From NCBI RefSeq assembly GCF_002878395.1, contig NC_061115.1:218521374-218585373 (forward strand): DNA of 64,000 nt. The letters are read 5' to 3'. Under the pieces are notes generated by a model. It saw nothing but the letters and a program-made list of their open reading frames with translations, searched no databases and had not been told where the DNA came from. The stretch is from Capsicum annuum. Its lineage: Eukaryota; Streptophyta; Magnoliopsida; Solanales; Solanaceae. How positions within the stretch are numbered: position 1 is the first letter of the stretch; the number at the start of each line of letters is the position of its first letter. A program made the position numbers and the translations under genes. Below, piece by piece: positions 8,575-19,397 of the stretch.

Positions 8575-11500
8575 TCAATATGGACAAGTTGTTCTTCATC
8601 CGGTGCTATGGAATTTGATTTTAGTCGTCGTGGATCTTTAATGTCGCTTGCGTACGGTTTCTGAGCTTTCGCTTCTCCATATTTCATTACAAGAGTAGCA
8701 CATCTTTTTCGGAGTAATCCGACATCAATTCCATCATTTGGTAATTACAATCTAATGCTCAAATACTCGGCGTAAGAGGCAACAAAAAGACCACAATCCC
8801 TGAGTTATAAAAAAATAGATAATCCATATCTTTCAATTCATGTAAGCATTGTGAAATTTATGAAATGAAACTAAATCATGATACTTACAGGCTACCAATG
8901 GGTTGTTGAGCAATTCTTTCAACTTATTCTACCTCAAATGGATTACCCATTTCATCCCGATATGTTTCAATCTTCGACCAATTAGTACGAACCTTTTGGT
9001 TCAATAAGTGACTTATATCAAGGTAAGTAGGCAATATTTTGGCCAACTTTTGTATCTCAGACGATGGCCCAGAATGTTTCCTTCTCAATATCGAGTGATA
9101 AAATTAGATGCGCCTCTCTTTAAGAATGAGGATAGCCAACACCCAATGAAATTCATCACCATAATTGATTTGAATGTACACTTCATCGACCAAATTCCAA
9201 TGTAAGCTAGATGGAATGCTAAAACCTTTGATGATGTTGATCAAGCATTCCTCAATTTGAAATTTTTTGGCTATTGTTAACAATACCTATCGTAGGCATT
9301 ATTGATGTAAACTTTGTACAGACAATTACATGTCGTGTATCTATATTGTTCTTGTGTTTAAAACTTGGCCTTATTTATGAGGTAGTAAAAAATAACATCG
9401 ATGTGTTGCACATGTTATCAAACATTTTAGATTACGTGATAAAAAAATTAATACACAGATGTAATTAAATAAAGTATTAATTAATAGTTATATATGTGAC
9501 ATTTAAACCTCGTCATTCCAGCAAGTTTGGGGCTGTGACATCAAATTGAACCAATCCTTCATTCCGGGATGTGCAACAACAAAGTCGAATATATCAAAAT
9601 CAAGATCCAATTCGTTCACTTTGTAGTGTTCATAATTTTATTTTCTACATGATTTATATGTGTTAATATCATATTTTTACAACAAGAATTGTATAAATCA
9701 ATATCTTAAATAATGATTTATGTACCTATCGGCATGATGCTTTCACAGTGCATTGACAATCTATTCTGAATAGTCGTTGATCAACTTTGTTAGTCTTTTT
9801 GGAGCCTCTTCTGAGATGTTGAACCCTTCAAACGGATAATTCTTTCATTCTCCCGAACTGTCAGGCTTAACTTTTTCCACTTTTTTGGAAGCAGCTGATG
9901 GGTTATCAACTGTGATATTAGGTTGTTCAGCAGTAGCTTCTACTGTGACATCCACCTGGAAAGCCAGAATTATCAATGTTAATCATAGATATACAATAGA
10001 TGATTTATCTATTGCACCAGATAGATCATCTATTGGAACAAATTTGAACAGGTAAGAAGGAGCTGTACGATAATTTTGAATAGATGATCCATCTGTTAAA
10101 ACATATGACTCATCTCTTGGTACAAATTAAAATAGTAAGAAGACCTATTTGATTTGCTGAAGCAGACGAACATATGTTGCAACAGATAACACATCAGATG
10201 TAACAGGTTAGACAACTATTACAATATATGATTATACCTTTTTGATAGTATTTAGCAGATGTATTATTTGTTGAAACAAATGTGTCTATTTTTTTATTGG
10301 AACAGATAATATACATTAACCTTCTTCAGCTCATGCTTTTCTATTGTGCCCCTTGTACATTGATCAAAGGTGAAAGACAAAGACAGAGGAGTTGCAATTT
10401 TTCTTTTTTTGATGCTTGATGATGCCTTAGAAATTTATTTCCTTCTCTTCTTAGCCATATTAATCTCTAGTGGAGTGTATGGATATAAAATCCTCTTTGT
10501 TGGAATGACACCCCTCTTAGATGTCAATTCCTTCATAGAAACAGTTAATGCATTAATAGTATTAATCATTCCATCATATTTTGCCTTACAGTCTTGACAT
10601 TTGTATGTAGAACATTCGCTAGAAGGGGAAAAATTTATACAACCAGTATGATCATAATCATAATGGTTTGTTGTTTCAAAAACTGTAAGAGGAGCATCAT
10701 TAGCCCCAACAACAGCACCACTACCACTACCATCATCATCAACAACAAGCCCACCCTCCAAAATTATTTTTCTTGTGATGGTTGTTGCTTCAAACAATTC
10801 CTTTTTTATTCTATCAATGACCTTTGCATAGACCATAAAGTAAGAAAAAACGATATCTTCAACTCTCGATTGGTCGGAACAAGCCACGAATGGACAATCT
10901 AAAATAAATTAGTACATATATTAGAATGATGATGAAATCATTTTAAAAAATCATTAATTAAAATAATAACTTAATTAGAATTAGGCTTAGTGCTTTCTTC
11001 GGTGGGGTGAAGAGGTCAACAAATTTTGCATTTTATCAGTTTTGGCTCACAACCATCTCAGAATTCTTGGACAGAAAACTTCTTCCTGGTAGTTCACTTG
11101 TTGTCTCATATAAGGAATGACTTCAAATACCCAAGCCTATAAAATAACACCAATAAATCAAAAATATTATTGGATAAAAAAATAAATCATATCATAATAA
11201 AAGAAATATTTACCATGAAAGCCCATGGAAAGCCATATAAGTTGACTTTCTTTGGCGTTAACGGAGTCAACAAATATTTGACAGTCATTTTAAAGCTTTT
11301 ATAACCCCAAGGATAGCTGTTAAATGCCTCAAGATCCTCGGAGAGATTTATTAAACCAAGTGGTATATTTTTGTTAATGTCACTCTCCCAAAGAATATTA
11401 TGTACAAACCAAATAAAGCACAATGATTGCTTGTGCTTCTTTGAAAGTCTTTTACCTTTCAACGCTTCTATCAAATTTTTTATTTTTAAATCTTGGATCA

Positions 11501-12159
11501 ACAAGGGACACCAAGTCTTCACAATCACTCAACTTGCATTTGCCTTTTTTGGGTGTGCGGGGTGCTTTTTTGGGTTTGAATAGGTATAACTTGAGAAGCA
11601 GAAGGAGGATAACATTTTAGTCCAGTCACTAAGGCAAACTCCTTCCAACCAAAATAAACAGGCATGCCATAGTAATTTATTCACACCTCATCCATCTTAT
11701 CTTTGTTTTCATACATAAACCTACACCTCAGAAGATCATATACCATTTGCATTTAGAAACGAGCATTGTTGTCCTCCGGCAACTCAAGATATTGCCCAAA
11801 GTAGTTGTCCCTGATATAAGCATCCAAATTTTATTCTTGAAGTATTTTTTTGAAGGCGTCAAAAGATTTACCCATGGCTGACTTAACCACGAAACCACCC
11901 GTTTAATCTTTGGCACCACCGCATTACATTCTCACAGGATAACTATCAATGCTGAAGGTTTTTACCAAATCATTGATGGAAGGGATATTATCATTTGGAT
12001 CATCTCTTTTAAAACATTTCTTCTCCCTATGTTCATTATCTTCTGCTCCTGATTGAGATAACACTTGTAAAGAAAGCTCATAGAGTGGTGGATGTAGCCT
12101 AGCGCTTTATTTGTTCCTTTACTTGGACTTGACTCGGTTTCTTTTCTTTTGTAAGCCAT
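8575..12159 (-). pseudogene. Ulp1-like protease gene with DUF1985-type N-terminus, full-length but decayed
   Basis: Reads [19 protein letters not shown] from the ATG at 12159. The DUF1985-type domain follows (SEDLEAFNSYPWGYKSF, YGFPWAFM) up to a donor ATG|GTAAAT at 11214/11213. The intron 11213-11137 ends TATAG, and the next exon starts AWVFEVIPYMRQQVNYQEEV (11136). The block 10901-10320 carries ACKCQD-like Cys motifs and ends in a basic AKKRRK. 9957-9730 gives VDVTVEATAEQPNITVDNPS, and 9620-9510 FVVAHPGMKDWF. The protease spans 9230-8580: FHWVLAI has the His, but a TAA follows ERRI and the Asp position reads His (FYHS); DCGLFVASYAEYLS keeps the Cys. The C-terminus reads KYGEAKAQKPYASDIKDPRR. 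It belongs to a different subfamily from the plus-strand gene, has several stops, and is inferred to be inactive. Confidence 0.75.
9985..10315. repeat. ATCTGTTGCA dyad repeats in intron (array 4)
   Basis: In the minus-strand Ulp1 gene, between the exon ending in a KKV motif near 10320 and the VDVTVEA exon, lie units such as CAATAGATGATTTATCTATTG and CAACAGATAACACATCAGATG. Confidence 0.75.
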
Positions 12160-12239
12160 ATTATCTAAAATTAACAGGAACATAAAGTAGATTATAATTG
12201 ATTAATGCATTGTTAAAAAAGGATAGCATTAAATGTAAC

Positions 12240-12900
12240 ATACGCAATAGTAAAATAACAGTTCAACAGATCACACATTTGTTGCACTAGGTAGGTTATT
12301 TGTTGCAATATATAACTAACCTGTTACAACAAATGATTAATCTATTGGAAACAATAAAAACAGATCACTCATTTTTTGAAATAGATGACTTCTCTGTGTA
12401 GCAGATCACATATATGTTGCAACATATGAATGATCTATTAGAACAGTTATCAACAATTAATATTGTTTAGATTTCTTCCAATAGAATGATCGTCTATCAA
12501 GACAGATGAATGATCAGTTGGAAAAATAAAGTCTTGGACATATCCTGTTGGAATAGTTGATAGAATTTTATCCAATAGAAGGTTTATCTATTGCATTATA
12601 TTTTTAATTTGATAGTTCCTCCATTGCATTAGGTGGTAAATCTGTTGCATCAGATGGTAAATATGTTGCATCAGATAGTTAATCTGTTGTATCATATTTT
12701 TTATCCGATGGTTAATCTGTTGCATCCAATTTTTTATCCGATTGTTCTTCTATTACATCATACAATAAATCTGTTGCATCAGATGATTAATCTGTTGCAT
12801 CAGATGGTTAATCTGTTACACAAATGGTAAATCTGTTGCATAAGATGAATAATCTGTTGCATTAGATGGATAATCTGTTGCATCTAAAGGTTAATTTATT
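12240..12900. repeat. ATCTGTTGCA repeats upstream of the minus Ulp1 gene, ordered 21-bp tandem array at 12630-12900
   Basis: 12240-12600 holds scattered dyad units. 12630-12900 is an ordered array of about ten units, GATGGTTAATCTGTTGCATCA, with period 21 bp and two short interruptions reading TTTTTTATCC. The plus-strand ORF at 12633-12830 is the heptad translation of this array (MVNLLHQ) and is not a gene. Position upstream of the gene suggests a subterminal repeat or promoter array of the transposon. Confidence 0.85.
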
Positions 12901-13705
12901 GTAGAATAAATAGTAGCATGATTTGTTCAATAGAACAACAATATCACCATTTTTACCAAGAATAAGAACAAATTAACCTAGCAACGGGCGCAACACCAAA
13001 AACACCAACATTATTATTTTGTTTGTACAAACACAAACAGCAAAAATCAAACTTCAAAAATGCAATAAATAATAAAAAATCATATTTTACTACAAAAAGA
13101 GAAGAGAAGATAAGAAATACCATACATTAGGGTTTTATTCAGACTGCATTTCAAATTAAAGCAACAAATATTGAAATTGTTCACCAATACTAGAAGAGAA
13201 GTTGACTCAAGTTTTTCTTTTAATTCAAAAACTAAAAAAGCCATAATTTTTAACCTGTGAAAGAAGAAAAAGGATAGTGAAGAACTCAAAGTTGTTGTGG
13301 CTGGTGAGCAAGGTTGTCACATTGATTAATGATTGAAAGTCGAAAAGGAACTCAAAGTCCAACTATTTATCGCTGGAGATTGAAGTCGTCGAAGATTGAA
13401 AGGAGAAATTTGCAGAACTGTTGGTTGGGAGAAACTGTTGAGAGAGAGAGGAGAGAAGATTGATTTAGAGAGGAGATAAGTATGGGTTGATTAATATTTT
13501 TGAAAAGATTAGAAAGTTTTGAAAATATTATTAAGTCTACAATTAACTTAATCAAGTTTCCTAATTATGTTTCACCCTTCAAGTTGGTCAATGTCACAAA
13601 TCCTTCATTCAAGACTTAAATGACACCTTTCCTTCAATTTTCTCAACAAACTAACTCTCATAGCTTGAGATCTCATACATAACCTAACAATGGTAAAATC
13701 CAACA
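12901..13705 (+). other. Flank and presumed 5' LTR of the copia element (start undefined)
   Basis: No gene is seen. The right end must contain the copia 5' LTR, because a tRNA-Met PBS abuts CCAACA at 13705. With no second LTR in the window I cannot place the LTR start. 13435-13475 is a GAGAGA-rich leader-like tract. Confidence 0.4.
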
Positions 13706-13717
13706 TGGTATCAGAGC
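13706..13717 (+). other. Primer-binding site of the copia element
   Basis: TGGTATCAGAGC is the exact complement of the initiator tRNA-Met 3' end. It lies about 80 nt before the gag ATG. Confidence 0.85.
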
Positions 13718-13785
13718 ATGATGATCGCCTTTGGTGATTTATTTATTCTTCCTTTTCACAAGCTTCAAAATTAAGAGCCTTAGCA

Positions 13786-14770
13786 ATGGCAGTTGACAAC
13801 ACTCTTCCTGACAATCTAGTTCCCAATCATCCTCTATTTTTTATCCCAAGTGATAATTCTAGTGTTGTTTTGATTTCTCTTCAACTCACTGAATCGGAGA
13901 ATTACTTTGTGTGGAGTCATGCGATGCAAATTAGAATTCTAGGTTGGAACAAACTTGGATTCGTTGATGGTACAGGCAAAAAGGAAAACTATGGTTTGAA
14001 TTTAGCAGCTCTCTGGGAAAGGTACAATGCAATTGTTTTCTCATGGATAATGAATCGTGTCTCCAAGGAACTCCTAAGCGACATTGTTTACTCATCCTAC
14101 ACTACTGCTGTGGGGAATAAACTCAAGGAGCGCTTCAAAAAAATTGATGGTTCTCGCATTTTTTAGTTGCACAAAGAAATCTCTACTATTCATCAAGGTA
14201 CTAATACTATCTCTGTGTATTTCACCAAATTGAGAGGAAAATGGGTGGAATTTGATCATATTGCACCAGTTTCAAGCTGTAATTGTCTGAAATCTCGTAA
14301 TTATGTTGATTTTATCTTTGGCTCAAGTTCTTTCAGCTTCTAATGGGGCTTAATAACTCATATGAGCAAGCTTGAGGTCAAATTTTGATAATGATTCCTG
14401 TTCCTTCTGTCAATAGAGCTTATTCTATGTTAATTGAGAAGGAAAATCAAAGAAGCATTTCGTCAAACAGATCGACTACAGGAACTAATAAAGCTATAGG
14501 AACTAATAAATTTACTGCTTTGTTATCACTTAGAAGTGTATCTACACAGAGACAAAATAGAGATTATACTTCCTTCTGTGACTATTGCAAGATAAAAAGT
14601 CATACAGGAGATATATGTTATAAATTGGTCGGTTATCCTAATGATTCATGGTTTAAGAAGAAAGGAGGAAATATGACTCATCCTGGAAAATCTCAAGGAA
14701 ACTTTCATACTGGTTATAATGCAGTCACACACTCTTCTTCCTCTATTCCTCACTACCACAGAGCTGATAC
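13786..14770 (+). pseudogene. Ty1/copia gag (broken)
   Basis: The ATG at 13786 opens a UBN2/gag-like frame, with LTESENYFVWSHAMQIRILGWNK typical of copia gag N-termini, to a TAG at 14164. Homology continues after the stop (LHKEISTIHQGTNTISVYF). Past further frame changes a CCHC knuckle CDYCKIKSHTGDICYKLVGYP lies near 14577-14640. Gag would form the particle and bind genomic RNA; this copy cannot make a full protein. It follows the PBS at the expected distance. Confidence 0.85.
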
Positions 14771-16973
14771 ATAGGATCAATTTGGGAGTAATGGGAGAAA
14801 TTCCAAGCTCGATAAAGGAGAATGGCCTTTTAGGTTTTGTGGAAACCTTGTATGAGGTGAATACAGTACTAGCACTGGTTCTAAAGAAGGTGACAATGCT
14901 TTAGCTGAGTGTGAGAGAGATGCCTCATATGTTTTTGGTACATATGGAGGATTTACTAGGGAACAGTACAATCAAATTTTGCATCTTTTTCATAAAGATG
15001 CAGAGCTGTCAAACGCAGCACCATAGCTGAATTCTGCATGTAATTTTGTTACTACTCTTATGGATGATCATTACTTAGCTGAATAGATTGTGGACACTGG
15101 TGCCATAAACCACATGACACCTTACTCTCATAGACTTACCAACTTGAAAAACACTGCACCCTCACAAAGAAAGGCGAAATTGCCTAATGGTACATCTACT
15201 GATTCCATACATATTGGATCTTGTTCCATCTCATTAGATACTACCCTTTATGATGTTCTACTTCTCTTTGATTTTAAATTTAACTTTCTATTAGTTTCTC
15301 AACTAACTAGATCTTTACATTGTTGGATATCATTCTTTCCTGATGTTTTTGTTTTACAAGACCTCTACAGTGGGCAGGTGAAGGGGATTGGTAAAGAACA
15401 CAAAGGTCTCTACCTTCTACCTATTCAAGCTCCCAATAAAGGCCCTTCCACTACATAAAAGTCTCTACATATTCGGAATGTTATTGCTACAACTTCAGTC
15501 CCACTCACTCTTTGGTGCCAAAGACTTGGTCACACTTCTATTTTTGTTTTGTCTCATTTATTTCCTGTTTCCTATAAATATAGTACTCAAGATATTCATA
15601 ATTGTACAGTGTGTCCACTAGCTAAGCAATCTAGACTTTTGTTTCCTTCTAGTACTTCTAGATCTACTTGTCCATTTCTACTTCTTTATGTTTATAGAAT
15701 TTTAACTCATGATGGAAATAGATTTTTGTTCACTATGGTTGATAACTATTCCAGAATGTTATGGCTTTTTCTAATCAAACTCAAAAGTAATGTTCTTCTG
15801 GTTCTTAAAGATTTTCTTACCTTGATCAAACTCAGCTTAGAGTTGTGTTCATATCATTAGAGCAGACAATGATACTGAATTTGAAAATTAGGAATGCAAT
15901 AAATAGTTTAAGTCTTTGGGGATTGTCCATCAAAGAACCTGCATTCATACTCCACAACAGAATGTAGTTCTTGAGAGAAAGCATAGACATATATTGGAGG
16001 TGGCCATAGCAACTAGATTTCAAGGTCATGTTCCTCTAAAATTTTGGGTGACACTGTGTCTTGACTGATGCCTATATCATAAATAGATTACCCTCTCTGG
16101 TGTTGAAAGGTCTATCTCTCTATGAGGTATTTCACAAGGTCACGTCCTCTCTGCAATATCTCAGAGGTATTGGATGTCTGTAATTTGTAGCATCCATTCC
16201 TAGAGGTAATAAGTTTCAACCAAGGGGTGTGTCAGCAGTTCATATGGGCTATAGTCAATCCACTAAAGAATACATCTTATATAATTTGCTAGACAAATGT
16301 TTCTTTATTAGTAGAGATGCCATCTTCAGGGAACATGTGTTCCCTTTCTCTCAACCATCATCTATTTCTTGGCACATATTCTCTACTTTTGAATCTTATG
16401 ATGATATGTTTAAACCTCAAGCTCCACCCCTTACTCCAGTGGAATATGATATTCCTCCATCAGTATCTCAAGTTCCAGCTCCTAAAGTTGTTTCTCCCAT
16501 CATTCTTGATGTAGTTCTTCCTACTAGACAATCCCAAAGGTGTAGGAGACCACTAATTTGGCAAAAGGACTATGTCACTGCCTTAGTTCATTCCACAACA
16601 CCTTACTCTATTGATGAGTATGTTTCTTATGTACATCTCTCTCCAGTCTATCAATCTTTTATGGAAGCAACATCAATTGAGCTTGAAAAAACTTCTTATG
16701 AGGCAACTTGTTGAGATCCTAGATGGGTGTCTACCATAAAAGCTGAGATCCCAGCTTTAGAAGAAAATAACACCTGGAGAATTGTTTCTTTACCTGCTGG
16801 TATATCTGTTGTTGGGTGTAAGTGGATATGTTCAACCTTGGATTTGTTCAAAGTCAGTTGGATTATTGACTATTCACTAAAAAGGTTGGATCAACTCTTA
16901 TTATACTTTTACTCTATATGGATGATATTTTAATCACAGGGAATGATTTTATCAGTATCAACAATACTAAAGT
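14771..16973 (+). pseudogene. Ty1/copia pol: protease, integrase and part of RT (broken, 3'-truncated)
   Basis: Protease motif VDTGAINHMTP near 15088 follows an in-frame TAG. The zinc-binding start of integrase is near 15510-15640 (LGHTSIF, then CTVCPLAKQSRLLFPSS). The integrase core is recognisable as THDGNRFLFTMVDNYSRM, but the first catalytic Asp region reads YVYRI. A ribonucleoprotein-like segment near 16230-16350 (YILYNLLDKCFFISRDAIF) leads to the Pro-rich linker and RT start (NNTWRIVSLPAG, GCKWI). From there an internal deletion jumps to LYMDDILITGN, the RT active-site motif, near 16913-16945. The sequence ends at 16973, where the LTR of chromovirus A begins. RNase H and the 3' LTR are absent from the window. 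Confidence 0.85.
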
Positions 16974-19191
16974 TGTAACAGCCCGTGGTGTCCTCGACTT
17001 AATATCTCACTTCATAGCATAATTAAAGGGTTAATCATCTAAAAGTTTCTTAAGTATAAAAATGACTTAGTTATATTTTAAGCTCCTAAAATTTTGTAAT
17101 CTCTAAATCAATTTTTTCGACTTTGAGATAGGGATTTTTGAGTTGATTCATGATAGGGGGAGTAAAGAGGATGCCTCGGTAAAGTTTTAGATTTTTCGGG
17201 CCACGTTAGCAATGTGTTTGGATGCATGAAACAGTAGCCCACACGAAGTCAGCACGCCGCATCGATGATCGCATTGGTAAGGCAGTTAACCAATGTGATA
17301 TCAATGCGCCACATTGATGATTGTGTCAATGAAATAGTGGACCGATGTGATGTCGACACGTCGCGTCGGCTAACGCGTTGGTGCTCAGTTCACAAATTCT
17401 TTTAACTAAATCGAACTTGGGGAGGTTAATTTAGTATTTTTTCCTCGTCATAACTATACCATAACATGAGATTAAAAGATGTTTAGGGCAAAAAACATCA
17501 TAAAACAACTCATATTCTCTCCACACAAACCCTAACTTCCCTCTCATAGATCAAGAACTCTTCTTCTTAGCTAGGATCTTCAAGAAAGGAGTCAAGGCTA
17601 GGGATCCACCCTTCGAAACAATTAATATAAGGTATGTAGGGCTACTCTAAATACCTTGGGCATAAGTTTAAATATTTTATCAAGATTAAACATCCCCAAT
17701 TATGTTTTATAATGAAGAATTCTACATGGTTTTCAGAAAGTATGCATCATGGGGTTGTTTTGATGAAATTATATATTGTCTTAGATCACTTTTCATGGAA
17801 ATTGAATTGTGACTATATATATGTGTGTGTGTGTGTGATTTTGTTTATTTTGTAAGATTGATTGAGAGCATGAGTACAAATCCCCTCTCTTGTTGCTAAC
17901 TAAAGTTTATGTATTCATTGTGAATGATTTGAAACACATGTTTTAAGATTTGAAAGTGATCTTCTCAAATATCATGGTGATTGACATGGTTTAAATGCGA
18001 TGAGAGAGAGTTTCTTGCTATAGCTATATTCTTTCTTTAAAAGAGAAAGAATTGCATGGATTGGTTTAAATTAACATGACCACCACATGTTTTGAATCTT
18101 GCTAAGAGATGATAAATGCATAAGTTTTCTTGAGATTTCAAAGTGATGGCTCTATTGTGATATTATGAATCTTGGGTGGTCATGTGCATATTTTGAATAT
18201 GATGGGCAGTGAATTTGATATGATATGGACTTGCAAGTCCAGGTATGACGATACTCGATAATAGTATGCCCTTAACAGAATAAATGATGAGTGTTTTGAA
18301 TGCTTGACAAATGGTTTTAAGGAACTAAAATTGGTCTTAAAGAGAGGTAGATGGTTACCCGAAGAAGGCGTTTGAATGTAAGGGCTCATCGCCAGAATAA
18401 CTGAAAATGCCGAATCGGGTGATATGATTGGCTAAAGCCAATGTATACTAGTTCTTGAGACACGGGTATACTAGAATAGAAATTAGGACTCCAATCCTTA
18501 TGCCATACTTGGATTAGGGGCTTGGCTACCGAGTTAAGGGCGGATTCCATATAGCCCATGGGATCATAGAAATATAGGGTGTACCATCTATCTTAGAATT
18601 AAGATAAAGAGTGTGTCATGGTTGCAAAGAAGTGCTTCGAAGTCTGTATAAGTTTTACCATGTATTTTTTTCTTACATATTATGAATAATGATTTTATGA
18701 AATTTTCTCAACTATTTTGTATTAAAAGCATGCTATTTTGAGGTGTTTCACATACCAGTACATATGTATTGACTCTCTATATCTCAGGATCTGAAGCACA
18801 ATCCTGTGGTTCTACCTAGCAGTAGATTGGTGCGTGTCAGGGATTCTAGTTGGTAAGCCTTCTCTATTCCGGAAGGCCTAATTTCTAAATTTCTAGTATT
18901 TATTCTATTTTATGGTCTACTGGGGCCTTTTCCCAGTGTTAGATATGATGTTGGTCTTTTTGTACTTTTGAGATTTCGCAAACGGTTGTTAAGTGTTGTT
19001 AAAATTCATGAATTCCATGTTGGAAACGTCTCTTTGGATTGAAATATTGACGATGTTTCCATATTATATTTTCTTCCGTACTTTTTTTTATTTCAAAATA
19101 TTGTGCATGATTAACAGATGTATAAAGGGAGCCTGAACTTTCATGGTTCGGGGTGCTCATTACAGCTAGGTCCCCAGCCTGGGTCATGACA
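16974..19191 (+). repeat. 5' LTR of A (2218 bp)
   Basis: Starts TGTAACAGCCCGTGG, ends GGGTCATGACA, and matches the split copy at 43305/54884 along its whole length. It carries a CpG-rich block at about 17220-17390 (repeated CGATG/GCATCG), a donor-like AAG|GTATGT at 17631/17632 and a short TG microsatellite near 17820-17838. ORFs inside are not conserved and are not genes. Confidence 0.9.
17628..17637 (+). promoter_or_regulatory. Putative splice donor in LTR A
   Basis: TAAG|GTATGTAG, with GT at 17632-17633, fits the plant donor consensus. The same sequence stands in the second A LTR (GT at 43948-43949), and similar sites occur at a similar offset in the other LTR families of the window. Confidence 0.5.
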
Positions 19192-19194
19192 AAC

Positions 19195-19207
19195 TTGGTA
19201 TCAGAGC
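19195..19207 (+). other. Primer-binding site of A
   Basis: TTGGTATCAGAGC lies 3 nt after the LTR end and complements initiator tRNA-Met. Confidence 0.9.
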
Positions 19208-19360
19208 ACGGTTCATGGTCCCCGGGTGTTTGCATAATTGCGTCGGGTTGATTCTTGTTTATGGGTATGTAGCGTGCCACACTTATAGGGAGGAGGATAG
19301 GCATTTAGGAATGTCTCTTTTCTTTGTGATTCAGTTCATGCTGTAGAGTCTAAAATGTTC

Positions 19361-19387
19361 CCTAATCAATGGTCTTTTGTATTTCAG
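19361..19387 (+). promoter_or_regulatory. Putative splice acceptor before gag of A
   Basis: CCTAATCAAT (branch-like) is followed by a T-rich stretch ending TTTCAG at 19387, 10 nt before the position of the gag start codon. Pairing with the LTR donor would remove 1756 nt that include the PBS. Confidence 0.45.
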
Positions 19388-19397
19388 AAAATCTATC

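Noticed and set aside
9008..9205. Plus-strand ORF of 65 codons
   Set aside because: It is antisense to the Ulp1 protease exon (FHWVLAI, PSSEIQKLAKILPTYLD).
10370..10902. Plus-strand ORFs over the minus Ulp1 gene
   Set aside because: They are antisense shadows of the exon reading KVIDRIKKELFEATTITRK.
12633..12830. 65-aa ORF with MVNLLHQ heptads
   Set aside because: It is the translation of the 21-bp tandem DNA repeat, without other coding signal.
5438..12900. CRISPR-like spaced repeats
   Set aside because: The units are degenerate, alternate in orientation and have no uniform spacers; the context is eukaryotic introns and transposon flanks.
13706..13717. tRNA gene-like TGGTATCAGAGC (also at 19195, 29245, 54888)
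   Set aside because: These are primer-binding sites complementary to a tRNA 3' end; no tRNA cloverleaf surrounds them.
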